Source: an uncultured Prevotellaceae bacterium | GTDB taxonomy: Bacteria; Bacteroidota; Bacteroidia; Bacteroidales; Bacteroidaceae | DNA length: 6,090 bases | Direction: 5' to 3' | Assembly: GCA_902477365.1 (NCBI GenBank) | Contig: CABSGW010000163.1 | Coordinates: forward strand, 1-6,090 | In this document: positions 1 through 6,090 of the stretch, piece after piece | Layout of the letters: the number at the start of each line of letters is the position of its first letter | How positions within the stretch are numbered: position 1 is the first letter of the stretch | Notes under the pieces: model-generated | Databases searched by the model: none | What the model saw: the letters and a program-made list of their open reading frames with translations, nothing else | What the model was told of the DNA's origin: nothing | Translations under genes and position numbers: made by a program

Positions 1-1
1 A

Positions 2-301
2 ATTAACGGTCAGCAGTTCAAAGCTGAAGAAGGCAAGAAGTTGTTTGTACACCACATTCGCAATGCTGAAAACGGCCAGGCTGTTGAATTTGAGAAAGTA
101 TTGTTGGTAGACAACAATGGCGAGATTAAAGTAGGTGCTCCTACTATTGAAGGTGCTAAAGTAGTTTGTGAGATTGTATCTCCGTTGGTAAAGGGTGACA
201 AAGTTATCGTTTTCCACATGAAACGTCGTAAAGGCGAACGCAAACGCAACGGCCACCGTCAACAGTTTACAGAGTTAACCATCAAACAAGTTATTGCTTA
301 A
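2..301 (+). CDS. rplU: Large ribosomal subunit protein bL21, 5' end cut off by window
   Basis: bL21 is a 50S ribosomal protein that binds 23S rRNA. The reading frame is already open at the window edge, starting with INGQQFKAEEGKKLFV, the usual L21 N-terminal beta strand region. By comparison with family members only about six residues (an MYVIVE-like start) are missing. The visible 99 residues include the family hallmarks KVLLVDN, the VGAPT turn, and the basic C-terminal block FHMKRRKGERKRNGHRQQFTE, whose KRRK and NGHRQ parts are the rRNA-contacting signature. The stop is TAA at 299-301. It is followed 19 nt later by rpmA, the near-universal rplU-rpmA operon order, and there is no terminator between them. 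Its promoter lies outside the window. Confidence 0.97.
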   Translation: MNGQQFKAEEGKKLFVHHIRNAENGQAVEFEKVLLVDNNGEIKVGAPTIEGAKVVCEIVSPLVKGDKVIVFHMKRRKGERKRNGHRQQFTELTIKQVIA

Positions 302-320
302 TCATTAAAAACAGAAGAAA

Positions 321-584
321 ATGGCACATAAAAAAGGTGTTGGTAGTTCTAAGAACGGCCGTGAATCAGCTTCACAGAGATTAGGTGTAAAGATTTGGGG
401 TGGTCAGTCTTGCATCGCCGGAAACATCATTGTTCGTCAACGCGGTACAGTGCACTACCCGGGTAAGAATGTTGGCATGGGTAGCGATCACACACTCTAC
501 GCTTTGGTAGATGGTATCGTAAGCTTCAAGAGAGGTAGCCGTGACCGTAGTGTCGTGTCGGTTGAACCGCAGGCTGAAGCATAA
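321..584 (+). CDS. rpmA: Large ribosomal subunit protein bL27
   Basis: bL27 is a 50S protein whose flexible N-terminus reaches towards the peptidyl transferase centre. The 87-residue product begins MAHKKGVGSSKNGRES, the highly conserved L27 start, followed by RLGVK, AGNIIVRQRGT and the GMGSDHTLYALVDG core. The N-terminus starts directly with AHKKG and has no cleavable extension of the kind seen in Firmicutes L27. The C-terminal tail (SVEPQAEA) is short and slightly acidic, as is common in Bacteroidetes. The gene is 19 nt behind rplU and surely cotranscribed with it; a purine-rich stretch (cagaagaaa) sits just before the ATG. A strong terminator follows 18 nt after the stop, so the ribosomal operon ends here. 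Confidence 0.99.
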   Translation: MAHKKGVGSSKNGRESASQRLGVKIWGGQSCIAGNIIVRQRGTVHYPGKNVGMGSDHTLYALVDGIVSFKRGSRDRSVVSVEPQAEA

Positions 585-602
585 ATAGATACTTCAAAAA
601 CG

Positions 603-642
603 AAAAGGTTGAAATACATATAACTGTATTTCAACCTTTTTT
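603..642 (+). terminator. Intrinsic terminator of rplU-rpmA
   Basis: A perfect 16-bp inverted repeat, AAAAGGTTGAAATACA (603-618) and its exact complement (625-640), encloses a 6-nt loop (tataac). The right arm ends in a run of six T (637-642). Because the left arm begins with AAAA, the hairpin could also act on the opposite strand, although no minus-strand gene is seen here. It ends the ribosomal protein operon and lies immediately before the presumed promoter of the GH2 gene. Confidence 0.93.
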
Positions 643-643
643 G

Positions 644-651
644 TATATTCG
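644..651 (+). promoter_or_regulatory. Possible -7 element for the GH2 gene
   Basis: TATATTCG matches the Bacteroidetes sigma-ABfr -7 consensus TAnnTTTG at all but one fixed position (C for T at 650). It lies 28 nt before the chosen GH2 start and directly after the rpmA terminator, which is where a promoter for this gene would be expected. No TTTG-type -33 box is seen at the usual distance, because that space is taken by the terminator hairpin. The call rests on one imperfect element plus position and is tentative. Confidence 0.4.
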
Positions 652-679
652 CGTTCAAATTACATCCAATAGTTATAAT

Positions 680-2695
680 ATGAGAAAGATATCATTCCTA
701 TATGCACTGATGTGTACCGGTGCGTTGTTTGCCCGTGAAGTAATCAATCTGAATCATGACTGGAATTTCACACATGGTTATGAAGTGGATAAAAACAAAC
801 GGACATTAGTTACATTACCCCATACCTGGAATCAAGATGCCCTTGCCGGCCAAAAAGATTATTACAGAGGTATCGGTATCTATGAGAAAAAAATGCAAAT
901 CCCCGAAAATTGGAAAGGTAAATGTGTTTATTTGCGCTTTAAAGGAGTGAATACGGCAGCCGATGTCCTTGTCAACGGAAAGCACGTAGCGGATCATCGG
1001 GGCGGTTACACAGCGTTTGCTGTTGATCTAACCGATCGGCTTAATTATGGAAAAGAAAATACCATTTTGGTATATGCAAACAATGCGAAGATGATGGATC
1101 TGATGCCATTGGTGGGCGACTTCAATATGTATGGTGGCATTTACCGTGACGTTGAAATGATTGTGACAGACCGGGCACACATTGCTGTAGACGATTACGC
1201 CTCTTCCGGTGTACGGCTGGCTCAGTCTAATGTCAGTGCCGAATCAGCCCAATTAGATGCAATCGTGCAAGTAAGGGGTAAGGCAGGGCAAACCTTGCAA
1301 TTAACAGTGCAACTGGAAGATGAACAAGGAAAGAAAGTACTTACTAAAGAAACCACAGTTGTGACAGATGCTAAAGGAAAAGGAACTTCACACACCACCT
1401 TATCTGTCACCAAACCTCATCTGTGGAACGGTACTGCCGATCCTTACCTATATAGAGTGTATGCCATCATTTCTCACAACAATATTCCAACCGATACCGT
1501 AATACAAAATATCGGATTCCGTACCGTGACAGTTGATCCTGATAAGGGATTTTTTCTCAACGGAAAGCATCTTCGTATTCAAGGCGTGTGTCGCCATCAA
1601 GACAGGGCCGAAGTAGGTAATGCTCTCTACCCTATCCACCATCAGGAAGACATCCGCATCATGCGCGAAATGGGCGTAAATGCCATTCGCCTAGCCCATT
1701 ATCCACAAGATTCGTATATTTATGACCTGTGTGATAGGGAGGGCATTATCGTGTGGGCCGAAATACCCTTTGTTGGCCCTGGCGGATACCGTGACAAGGG
1801 ATTCAACGATTCGGAAGCTTTTCGAATGAATGGCCGTCAACAGCTTATTGAAATGATACGCCAACATTACAATCATCCGTCTATTTGTATGTGGGGTATG
1901 TTCAACGAATTGAAAAGCATCGGCGACAATCCCACTGAATATGTGGAAGAACTTATCAAACTGTCCCACAAGGAAGATCCGACACGCCTTACCACCTGTG
2001 CACACCAGGAAGGTGATGGGCTTGAACCCACTACCGACCTCGACGCATGGAACATTTACTATGGATGGTATGGCGGGAAGCCTTCAGGCGCAGGTACTTG
2101 GGCCGACTATATGCATAAGAAATATCCAAAGAAATGTATCGGTATCAGTGAATATGGAGCTGGAGCAAGTGTTTTGCACCAGCAGGAAGAGTTGAAACAA
2201 CCCAAGGCAAATTCATATTGGCATCCCGAAAACTGGCAGGCTTACTACCACGAGGAAAATTGGAAAGCCATTGCACAGCGGCCCTTTATTTGGGGAACTT
2301 TCGTATGGAATATGTTCGATTTTGGAGCAGCTCATCGTACTGAGGGAGAAATTCCGGGACGTAATGACAAAGGATTGGTTACGTTTGATCGTAAATACAA
2401 GAAAGATGCTTTTTATTTCTATAAGGCTAATTGGAACCACAGCGAACCTTTTGTATACATAGCAGAACGGCGCTTGACAGAGCGTAAACAACCGAGACAG
2501 ACCATTAAAGTATATTCCAATCAAGCAGAAGTAGAACTCTTTGTCAATGGTAAATCTTTGGGTAAGAAAAAAGGTGAATCCGGTATATTCCTTTGGACGG
2601 ATGTCCCCATGCAACCAGGAAAGAACCAGTGGCGGGCCGTTTCCGGTAAAGGGAAAAATCTTTGTGAAGATAGTATCACACCAATCAGACTTTAA
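680..2695 (+). CDS. Secreted glycoside hydrolase family 2 enzyme, probable beta-galactosidase
   Basis: Probable exported GH2 retaining hydrolase cleaving terminal beta-galactosides. From the ATG at 680 it has 671 residues. The frame stays open upstream to a TTG at 641, but that would begin in the terminator's T-run and bury the signal peptide, so 680 is preferred. Residues 1-18 (MRKISFLYALMCTGALFA) form a type I signal peptide, which suggests the periplasm. Next come a GH2 jelly-roll sugar-binding domain (about 20-170), an Ig-like sandwich (about 175-285), a TIM barrel (about 287-590) and a C-terminal domain resembling DUF4982 (about 605-671: VYSNQAEVELFVNGKSLG). Visible motifs are GVCRHQDR (302-309), GVNAIRLAHYPQ (332-343), the acid/base Glu410 in MWGMFNEL, and the nucleophile Glu491 in GISEYGAG. 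The NKHED-type signature of beta-glucuronidases is absent, which favours galactosidase. It is shorter than many Bacteroides GH2 enzymes, lacking further C-terminal modules. The exact substrate is not decided by sequence. Confidence 0.92.
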   Translation: MRKISFLYALMCTGALFAREVINLNHDWNFTHGYEVDKNKRTLVTLPHTWNQDALAGQKDYYRGIGIYEKKMQIPENWKGKCVYLRFKGVNTAADVLVNGKHVADHRGGYTAFAVDLTDRLNYGKENTILVYANNAKMMDLMPLVGDFNMYGGIYRDVEMIVTDRAHIAVDDYASSGVRLAQSNVSAESAQLDAIVQVRGKAGQTLQLTVQLEDEQGKKVLTKETTVVTDAKGKGTSHTTLSVTKPHLWNGTADPYLYRVYAIISHNNIPTDTVIQNIGFRTVTVDPDKGFFLNGKHLRIQGVCRHQDRAEVGNALYPIHHQEDIRIMREMGVNAIRLAHYPQDSYIYDLCDREGIIVWAEIPFVGPGGYRDKGFNDSEAFRMNGRQQLIEMIRQHYNHPSICMWGMFNELKSIGDNPTEYVEELIKLSHKEDPTRLTTCAHQEGDGLEPTTDLDAWNIYYGWYGGKPSGAGTWADYMHKKYPKKCIGISEYGAGASVLHQQEELKQPKANSYWHPENWQAYYHEENWKAIAQRPFIWGTFVWNMFDFGAAHRTEGEIPGRNDKGLVTFDRKYKKDAFYFYKANWNHSEPFVYIAERRLTERKQPRQTIKVYSNQAEVELFVNGKSLGKKKGESGIFLWTDVPMQPGKNQWRAVSGKGKNLCEDSITPIRL

Positions 2696-2727
2696 CAACC
2701 CGATTCATCGTTGTAAAAAGACAGGTC

Positions 2728-2770
2728 AAAACCGTCCTCATTTTGCCAAGGCATCATGGGGACGGTTTTT
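2728..2770 (+). terminator. Intrinsic terminator after the GH2 gene
   Basis: A 14-bp stem is formed by AAAACCGTCCTCAT (2728-2741) and ATGGGGACGGTTTT (2756-2769), with one T-G wobble (2738/2759). The loop is 14 nt and contains a small secondary stem (TGC/GCA). A T-run (2766-2770) closes it. It begins 33 nt after the GH2 stop codon and separates this gene from serS. The A-rich left edge makes a two-way terminator possible. Confidence 0.88.
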
Positions 2771-2857
2771 CGGTAAATCAGCTTTCTTCTTTGCTCAAAC
2801 CCTTATGTAACCCGACTTTTTAATGTCTCAATTCACCTCTTTTAAAAATATCTTTCT

Positions 2858-2865
2858 TATATTTG
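2858..2865 (+). promoter_or_regulatory. Promoter -7 element for serS
   Basis: TATATTTG is a full match to the Bacteroidetes -7 consensus TAnnTTTG. It predicts a transcription start near 2870-2873 and a leader of about 30 nt before the serS ATG at 2901. No convincing TTTG -33 box lies about 20 nt upstream, which is common for this promoter class. The position after the GH2 terminator and before serS supports the call. Confidence 0.7.
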
Positions 2866-2890
2866 TACGTTCAAAACAAAGGATATTAAA

Positions 2891-2895
2891 AGAGG
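2891..2895 (+). promoter_or_regulatory. Shine-Dalgarno-like site of serS
   Basis: AGAGG lies 5 nt before the ATG at 2901. The GH2, transporter and NPCBM genes in this window have only A/T-rich start regions, so serS is the only gene here with a recognisable Shine-Dalgarno. It helps to fix the serS start, and it sits in the right arm of the inverted repeat described at 2835-2896. Confidence 0.6.
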
Positions 2896-2900
2896 TAATC

Positions 2901-4175
2901 ATGCTTACGATTAAACAAATTACAGACAATCAAGAAGCCATAGTAAGCGGCTTGGAAAAAAAACATTTTAAACAAGCAAAAGAAACCATTGCGCAAGTCA
3001 TTGCTCTTAATGACAACCGAAAGAAAACGCAAGCTTTGCTGGATGCCAATTTGGCTGAAGTCAATACTCTCTCAAAAAGCATCGGTCAATTGATGAAAGA
3101 GAGTAAACGTGACGAGGCTAATGATGCCAAGACGAAGGTGTCTGAAATTAAAGAAAACTGTAAAACTTTGCAGGAAGCCCTAGACCAAGTGGCCGAGGAG
3201 TTGAAGCAAGTGCTTTATACCATTCCAAACATACCTTATGACAGTGTTCCGCAAGGTGTAGGTGCAGAGGACAATGTGGTCGAAAAAATGGGTGGCATGG
3301 AGACGGAACTCCCCAAAGACGCTCTTCCTCATTGGGAATTGACAAAGAAATATGATCTCATTGATTTTGACTTGGGCGTGAAAATCACAGGTGCAGGTTT
3401 TCCTGTCTACAAAGGAAAAGGTGCACGCTTACAACGTGCGCTTATAAACTTTTTCCTGGACGAAGCACGTGCTTCCGGTTATACGGAGATTATGCCTCCT
3501 ACCGTGGTAAACGCAGCTTCCGGATACGGAACAGGCCAGCTTCCCGACAAAGAAGGACAAATGTATCACTGTAATTTGGATGATTTGTACCTTATTCCTA
3601 CGGCTGAAGTTCCGGTAACAAACATCTATCGTGATGTAATTCTCGATGAAAAAGAATTACCTATCATGAACTGTGCTTACACTCAATGTTTTCGTCGTGA
3701 AGCCGGTTCTTATGGAAAGGACGTGCGTGGCTTAAACCGTTTGCATGAATTTTCAAAGGTTGAATTGGTACGTATAGACAAACCCGAACATTCGGAACAG
3801 TCTCATAAAGAAATGTTGGCACATGTTGAAAACCTTCTGATTAAGTTAGAACTCCCTTACCGTATTTTACGCCTTTGCGGAGGTGATATGAGTTTTACGG
3901 CTGCACTCTGTTTTGACTTTGAAGTATATTCCGAAGCCCAAAAACGCTGGTTGGAGGTTAGTTCTGTATCTAACTTTGACACCTACCAAGCAAACCGCTT
4001 GAAATGCAGATATCGTAATGCAGATAAAAAGATAGAGCTTTGTCATACCCTTAATGGATCGGCTTTAGCCCTTCCCCGTATTGTGGCGGCCTTGCTCGAA
4101 AATAATCAAACGCCCAATGGCATTCGTATTCCAAAAGCATTAGTTCCCTATTGTGGATTCGATATGATTGACTAG
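2901..4175 (+). CDS. serS: Serine--tRNA ligase
   Basis: Cytoplasmic class II aminoacyl-tRNA synthetase that activates serine with ATP and charges tRNA-Ser (and tRNA-Sec where present). The start at 2901 gives 424 residues, the normal family length, beginning MLTIKQITDNQEAI. An in-frame start 78 nt upstream is rejected because it precedes the predicted transcription start and the new N-terminus has no homology to SerS; the Shine-Dalgarno at 2891-2895 agrees. Residues about 27-110 form the charged coiled-coil arm that grips the tRNA long variable arm. The catalytic domain shows motif 1 around PPTVV, the serine/adenylate motif TAEVPVTN (Thr234-Ala235-Glu236), motif 2 CFRREAGSYGKDVRGL (Arg265, Arg266, Glu267) and motif 3 NGSALALPR (Asn385 to Arg393). 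All key elements are intact. It appears to have its own promoter. No terminator separates it from the transporter gene 30 nt downstream. Confidence 0.99.
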   Translation: MLTIKQITDNQEAIVSGLEKKHFKQAKETIAQVIALNDNRKKTQALLDANLAEVNTLSKSIGQLMKESKRDEANDAKTKVSEIKENCKTLQEALDQVAEELKQVLYTIPNIPYDSVPQGVGAEDNVVEKMGGMETELPKDALPHWELTKKYDLIDFDLGVKITGAGFPVYKGKGARLQRALINFFLDEARASGYTEIMPPTVVNAASGYGTGQLPDKEGQMYHCNLDDLYLIPTAEVPVTNIYRDVILDEKELPIMNCAYTQCFRREAGSYGKDVRGLNRLHEFSKVELVRIDKPEHSEQSHKEMLAHVENLLIKLELPYRILRLCGGDMSFTAALCFDFEVYSEAQKRWLEVSSVSNFDTYQANRLKCRYRNADKKIELCHTLNGSALALPRIVAALLENNQTPNGIRIPKALVPYCGFDMID

Positions 4176-4205
4176 AACTTAATTAATTACTAATATCCTA
4201 ACATT

Positions 4206-5408
4206 ATGGCAAATTCTAAAAGTTTTGCATTACCACTAGCCTTTATCGGCATAATGTTCTTCGCTATCGGTTTTGCGTTGGGCATCAATTCGGTATTGGT
4301 TCCGGTTTTGCAAGGCGGATTGAGTATTACTTCCGCCGAATCTTATCTGCTCATTGCAGCAACATTTATCCCGTTCCTTATTTTCGGTTATCCGGCCGGC
4401 CTTACAATTAAGGCAATTGGTTACAAGCGTACTATGGCACTTTCGTTTGCCATTTTTGCTGTCGCTTTTTATCTGTTTGTAATGTCTGCCAATAACATGA
4501 GCTTTAGCTTATTCCTGTTGGCATCTTTTGTCAGTGGTGCAGCTAATGCCTATCTGCAAGCTTCGGTCAACCCCTATATCACGATTCTTGGTCCAATTGA
4601 AAGTGCGGCTAAGCGTATCAGTATCATGGGTATCTGTAACAAATTGGCATGGCCTATTCCTCCCTTATTCTTGGCATTACTCATTGGGAAGGATGTTAAG
4701 AACATTGGTATAGCCGATCTTACCACACCTTTTTATGTTATCATTATTGCTTTTGTCATCCTTGGTGTTATGGCTCTTATGGCTCCACTTCCCGAAGTGA
4801 AGGCTGCCGGCGAGGACGAAAGCGATTCGGAGGCTTGCCCTTATGCTGACAGTAAAACATCCGTATGGCAATTCCCCCATTTGTTGTTGGGATGCTTGGC
4901 ATTGTTTCTTTACGTTGGTGTTGAAACAGTTTCTTTGGGAACGCTGGTTGACTATGCAACCGCATTAAACCTCCCCAATGCTGCAAACTATGCGTGGATT
5001 GCTCCTATCGGAATTGTAATTGGTTATATTTGTGGTATTATCTTTATTCCTAAGTACATCAGTCAGGCTGCTGCTTTGAAAATATGTTCTATACTGGCAA
5101 TAATCGGTTCTATTTTAGTTGTAACAACTCCAAGTGATCTTTCTATTTACTTCATCTCTTTCATGGCATTGGGATGTTCACTGATGTGGCCAGCCTTATG
5201 GCCGTTGGCAATGGCCGATTTGGGTAAGTTTACCAAATCTGGCTCTTCACTGCTCATCATGGCCATGTTCGGAGGTGCTGTTATTCCAACATTATATGGT
5301 TGGTTAAAGGATGTATGGTCTCCTCAGGATGCTTATTGGCTGTGTTTGCCTTGCTTCTTGTTCATCCTGTACTATGGAGTTTCCGGTTATAAAATCCGTA
5401 CTAAATAA
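4206..5408 (+). CDS. Sugar permease of the MFS, FHS (FucP/GluP-like) branch
   Basis: Inner-membrane monosaccharide importer of 400 residues, the usual MFS length. Twelve hydrophobic segments can be traced: six before and six after a central acidic loop (about residues 197-219, GEDESDSEACPYADSK). NPYITILGP (Asn122-Pro123 onward) together with RISIMGICNKLAWP and the GYKR loop after TM2 place it in the fucose-galactose-glucose:H+ symporter family, in a subtype I recall as common in Bacteroidetes. Compared with E. coli FucP as I remember it, the coupling residues Asp46 and Glu135 correspond here to Ser29 and Gln118, while Asn162 is kept as Asn145. The start is ATG 4206 with an A/T-rich leader and no Shine-Dalgarno. 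It lies 30 nt behind serS and 23 nt before an alpha-galactosidase-type gene, which suggests uptake of galactose or a related hexose. The substrate itself is inferred. Confidence 0.9.
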   Translation: MANSKSFALPLAFIGIMFFAIGFALGINSVLVPVLQGGLSITSAESYLLIAATFIPFLIFGYPAGLTIKAIGYKRTMALSFAIFAVAFYLFVMSANNMSFSLFLLASFVSGAANAYLQASVNPYITILGPIESAAKRISIMGICNKLAWPIPPLFLALLIGKDVKNIGIADLTTPFYVIIIAFVILGVMALMAPLPEVKAAGEDESDSEACPYADSKTSVWQFPHLLLGCLALFLYVGVETVSLGTLVDYATALNLPNAANYAWIAPIGIVIGYICGIIFIPKYISQAAALKICSILAIIGSILVVTTPSDLSIYFISFMALGCSLMWPALWPLAMADLGKFTKSGSSLLIMAMFGGAVIPTLYGWLKDVWSPQDAYWLCLPCFLFILYYGVSGYKIRTK

Positions 5409-5431
5409 TATTCAACATAAAACCACAAACT

Positions 5432-6090
5432 ATGCAGAAAAAAAGTCTGCTGGTTGCATTCGTCTTGTGCCTGTTCGCATTTGTCGGACAGGCGCAAGAG
5501 CGTTTTGCACTGAGCCAGCTTAATTTAAATTTGATGACAACGGGGTTCGGCAGTGCCAAAGCTAATAAAAGTTGTGATGGAAATCCATTAACCTTGCAAG
5601 GTAAAACCTACGAAAAAGGTGTCGGAACACATGCTTATAGCAAATACATCGTGTTGCTAAATGGCGAAGGTAAACGGTTTACGGCCATTGTCGGTGTTGA
5701 CGATGAGGCAGAAAAAGGCAAGGGAAGTGTACAGTTTCGTGTTACCGGAGATGGTAAAGTATTGAAAGAATCTCCTTTATTGCGTCGTGGTGGAAAACCT
5801 TTTAAGTTTGATGTAAACTTAAAAGGTGTCAATCAATTGGTGTTAGAGGCATTGACAGGCCCAGACGGCAATAATAACGACCATGCTGATTGGGCTGATG
5901 CTTACATCGAGATGCAAAAAGGCAAACCGGTAGCAGTACCTGAAAGTAAAGTAATAGGCCTTACAACAGACAGTACTATGTTGGTGTTGTGTGTAGACAA
6001 GCAAGGTAATTTGTATCAACAATATTTCGGATGTAAAAGCGATATCGGTAATGCTTTTTCCGGAGGCGAACAACGGAAAGAAGCCTACCC
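5432..6090 (+). CDS. Secreted NPCBM-domain alpha-galactosidase (GH36-type), 3' end cut off by window
   Basis: Likely exported alpha-galactosidase that removes terminal alpha-galactose from oligosaccharides or galactomannan; only the first 219 codons are visible. Residues 1-21 (MQKKSLLVAFVLCLFAFVGQA) are a type I signal peptide, cut before QE. Residues about 25-163 match an NPCBM/NEW2 carbohydrate-binding module, with hallmarks KGVGTHAYSKYIV (62-74), GVDDEA (88-93) and the closing DHADWADAYIE (150-160). After a short Pro/Val linker, residues 175-219 (TTDSTMLVLCVDKQGNLYQQYFG, then EAYP at the edge) resemble the start of the GH36 N-terminal beta-sandwich. The catalytic barrel and its aspartates lie outside the window, so the family call is provisional; another NPCBM-linked hydrolase is possible. 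The 23-nt gap after the transporter, without terminator or clear promoter, suggests a shared operon. Confidence 0.83.
   Translation, partial: MQKKSLLVAFVLCLFAFVGQAQERFALSQLNLNLMTTGFGSAKANKSCDGNPLTLQGKTYEKGVGTHAYSKYIVLLNGEGKRFTAIVGVDDEAEKGKGSVQFRVTGDGKVLKESPLLRRGGKPFKFDVNLKGVNQLVLEALTGPDGNNNDHADWADAYIEMQKGKPVAVPESKVIGLTTDSTMLVLCVDKQGNLYQQYFGCKSDIGNAFSGGEQRKEAY

Larger units (their letters stand above)
2835..2896 (+). repeat. Imperfect inverted repeat around the serS promoter and RBS
   Basis: ACCTCTTTTAA (2835-2845) is exactly complementary to TTAAAAGAGGT (2886-2896). Pairing continues inward: TATC (2849-2852) with GATA (2882-2885) after a 3-nt A bulge, then TTT (2853-2855) with AAA (2878-2880) after one bulged G, for 18 pairs in all. 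A further TTTG/CAAA pair (2862-2865 with 2872-2875) can form in the loop. The loop holds the -7 element and the right arm holds the serS Shine-Dalgarno. It could be a protein operator, an RNA hairpin in read-through transcripts, or chance in A/T-rich DNA. Confidence 0.6.

Noticed and set aside
641..679. Upstream TTG start for the GH2 gene
   Set aside because: It begins in the T-run of the terminator and would put 13 residues ahead of a good signal peptide.
680..742. Lipoprotein signal (Cys12) in the GH2 protein
   Set aside because: The residues before the cysteine (A-L-M) do not fit a lipobox, while ALFA followed by RE fits ordinary signal peptidase I cleavage.
2213..2698. A 161-codon open frame on the minus strand opposite the GH2 3' end
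   Set aside because: It lies wholly opposite a well-supported GH2 gene, its product has no recognisable domain, and nothing around it suggests an independent gene.
2846..2885. Invertible (phase-variable) promoter segment between the serS inverted repeats
   Set aside because: The segment is only 40 bp, the repeat continues inward with bulges as in an RNA hairpin, no recombinase is nearby, and switching off an essential tRNA synthetase is implausible.
2823..2900. N-terminal extension of serS starting at 2823
   Set aside because: The predicted transcription start is downstream of it, the added 26 residues do not resemble SerS, and the family length fits the start at 2901.
2956..2963. Run of eight A early in serS as a possible slippage or frameshift site
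   Set aside because: It encodes Glu-Lys-Lys codons in a conserved frame and no alternative frame product is supported.
4179..4188. Palindromic TTAATTAATT between serS and the transporter
   Set aside because: It is a short A/T palindrome with no stable stem or T-run, so it is not a terminator, and too simple to call an operator.
5432..5500. Lipoprotein signal (Cys13) in the NPCBM protein
   Set aside because: The cysteine lies within the hydrophobic core (FVLC), not after a lipobox; a signal peptidase I site at GQA before QE is better.

Overview
The window is a piece of a Bacteroidales chromosome (Bacteroides/Prevotella-type; I cannot fix the genus). The evidence is the style of the ribosomal proteins and SerS, A/T-rich start regions mostly without Shine-Dalgarno sequences, a TAnnTTTG-type -7 promoter element, and secreted glycoside hydrolases typical of gut or oral Bacteroidetes. 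All six genes lie on the + strand and the coding density is high.

Layout: (1) 2-301, 3' part of rplU (L21), followed after 19 nt by rpmA (L27, 321-584), then a perfect 16-bp hairpin terminator. (2) 680-2695, a secreted GH2 beta-galactosidase-type enzyme with both catalytic glutamates, closed by its own terminator at 2728-2770. (3) 2901-4175, serS (seryl-tRNA synthetase), preceded by a good -7 element that sits inside a long imperfect inverted repeat whose right arm contains the serS ribosome binding site. (4) 4206-5408, a 12-TM sugar transporter of the FHS (FucP/GluP) branch of the MFS. (5) 5432 to the window edge, the start of a secreted NPCBM-containing protein that runs into the N-terminal domain of a GH36-type alpha-galactosidase.

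How the genes fit together: translation genes (rplU, rpmA, serS) are interleaved with what looks like a small galactoside-use set. A periplasmic beta-galactosidase and an alpha-galactosidase would release galactose and other monosaccharides, and the FHS permease would carry one of them across the inner membrane. No SusC/SusD pair, sensor or regulator is in the window. serS, the transporter and the alpha-galactosidase gene have short gaps and no visible terminator between them, so they may share transcripts.

I found no clearly new biological system. The points most worth a second look are the structured serS leader, the replacement of the FucP proton-coupling residues in the transporter, and the hydrolase gene sitting between rpmA and serS.
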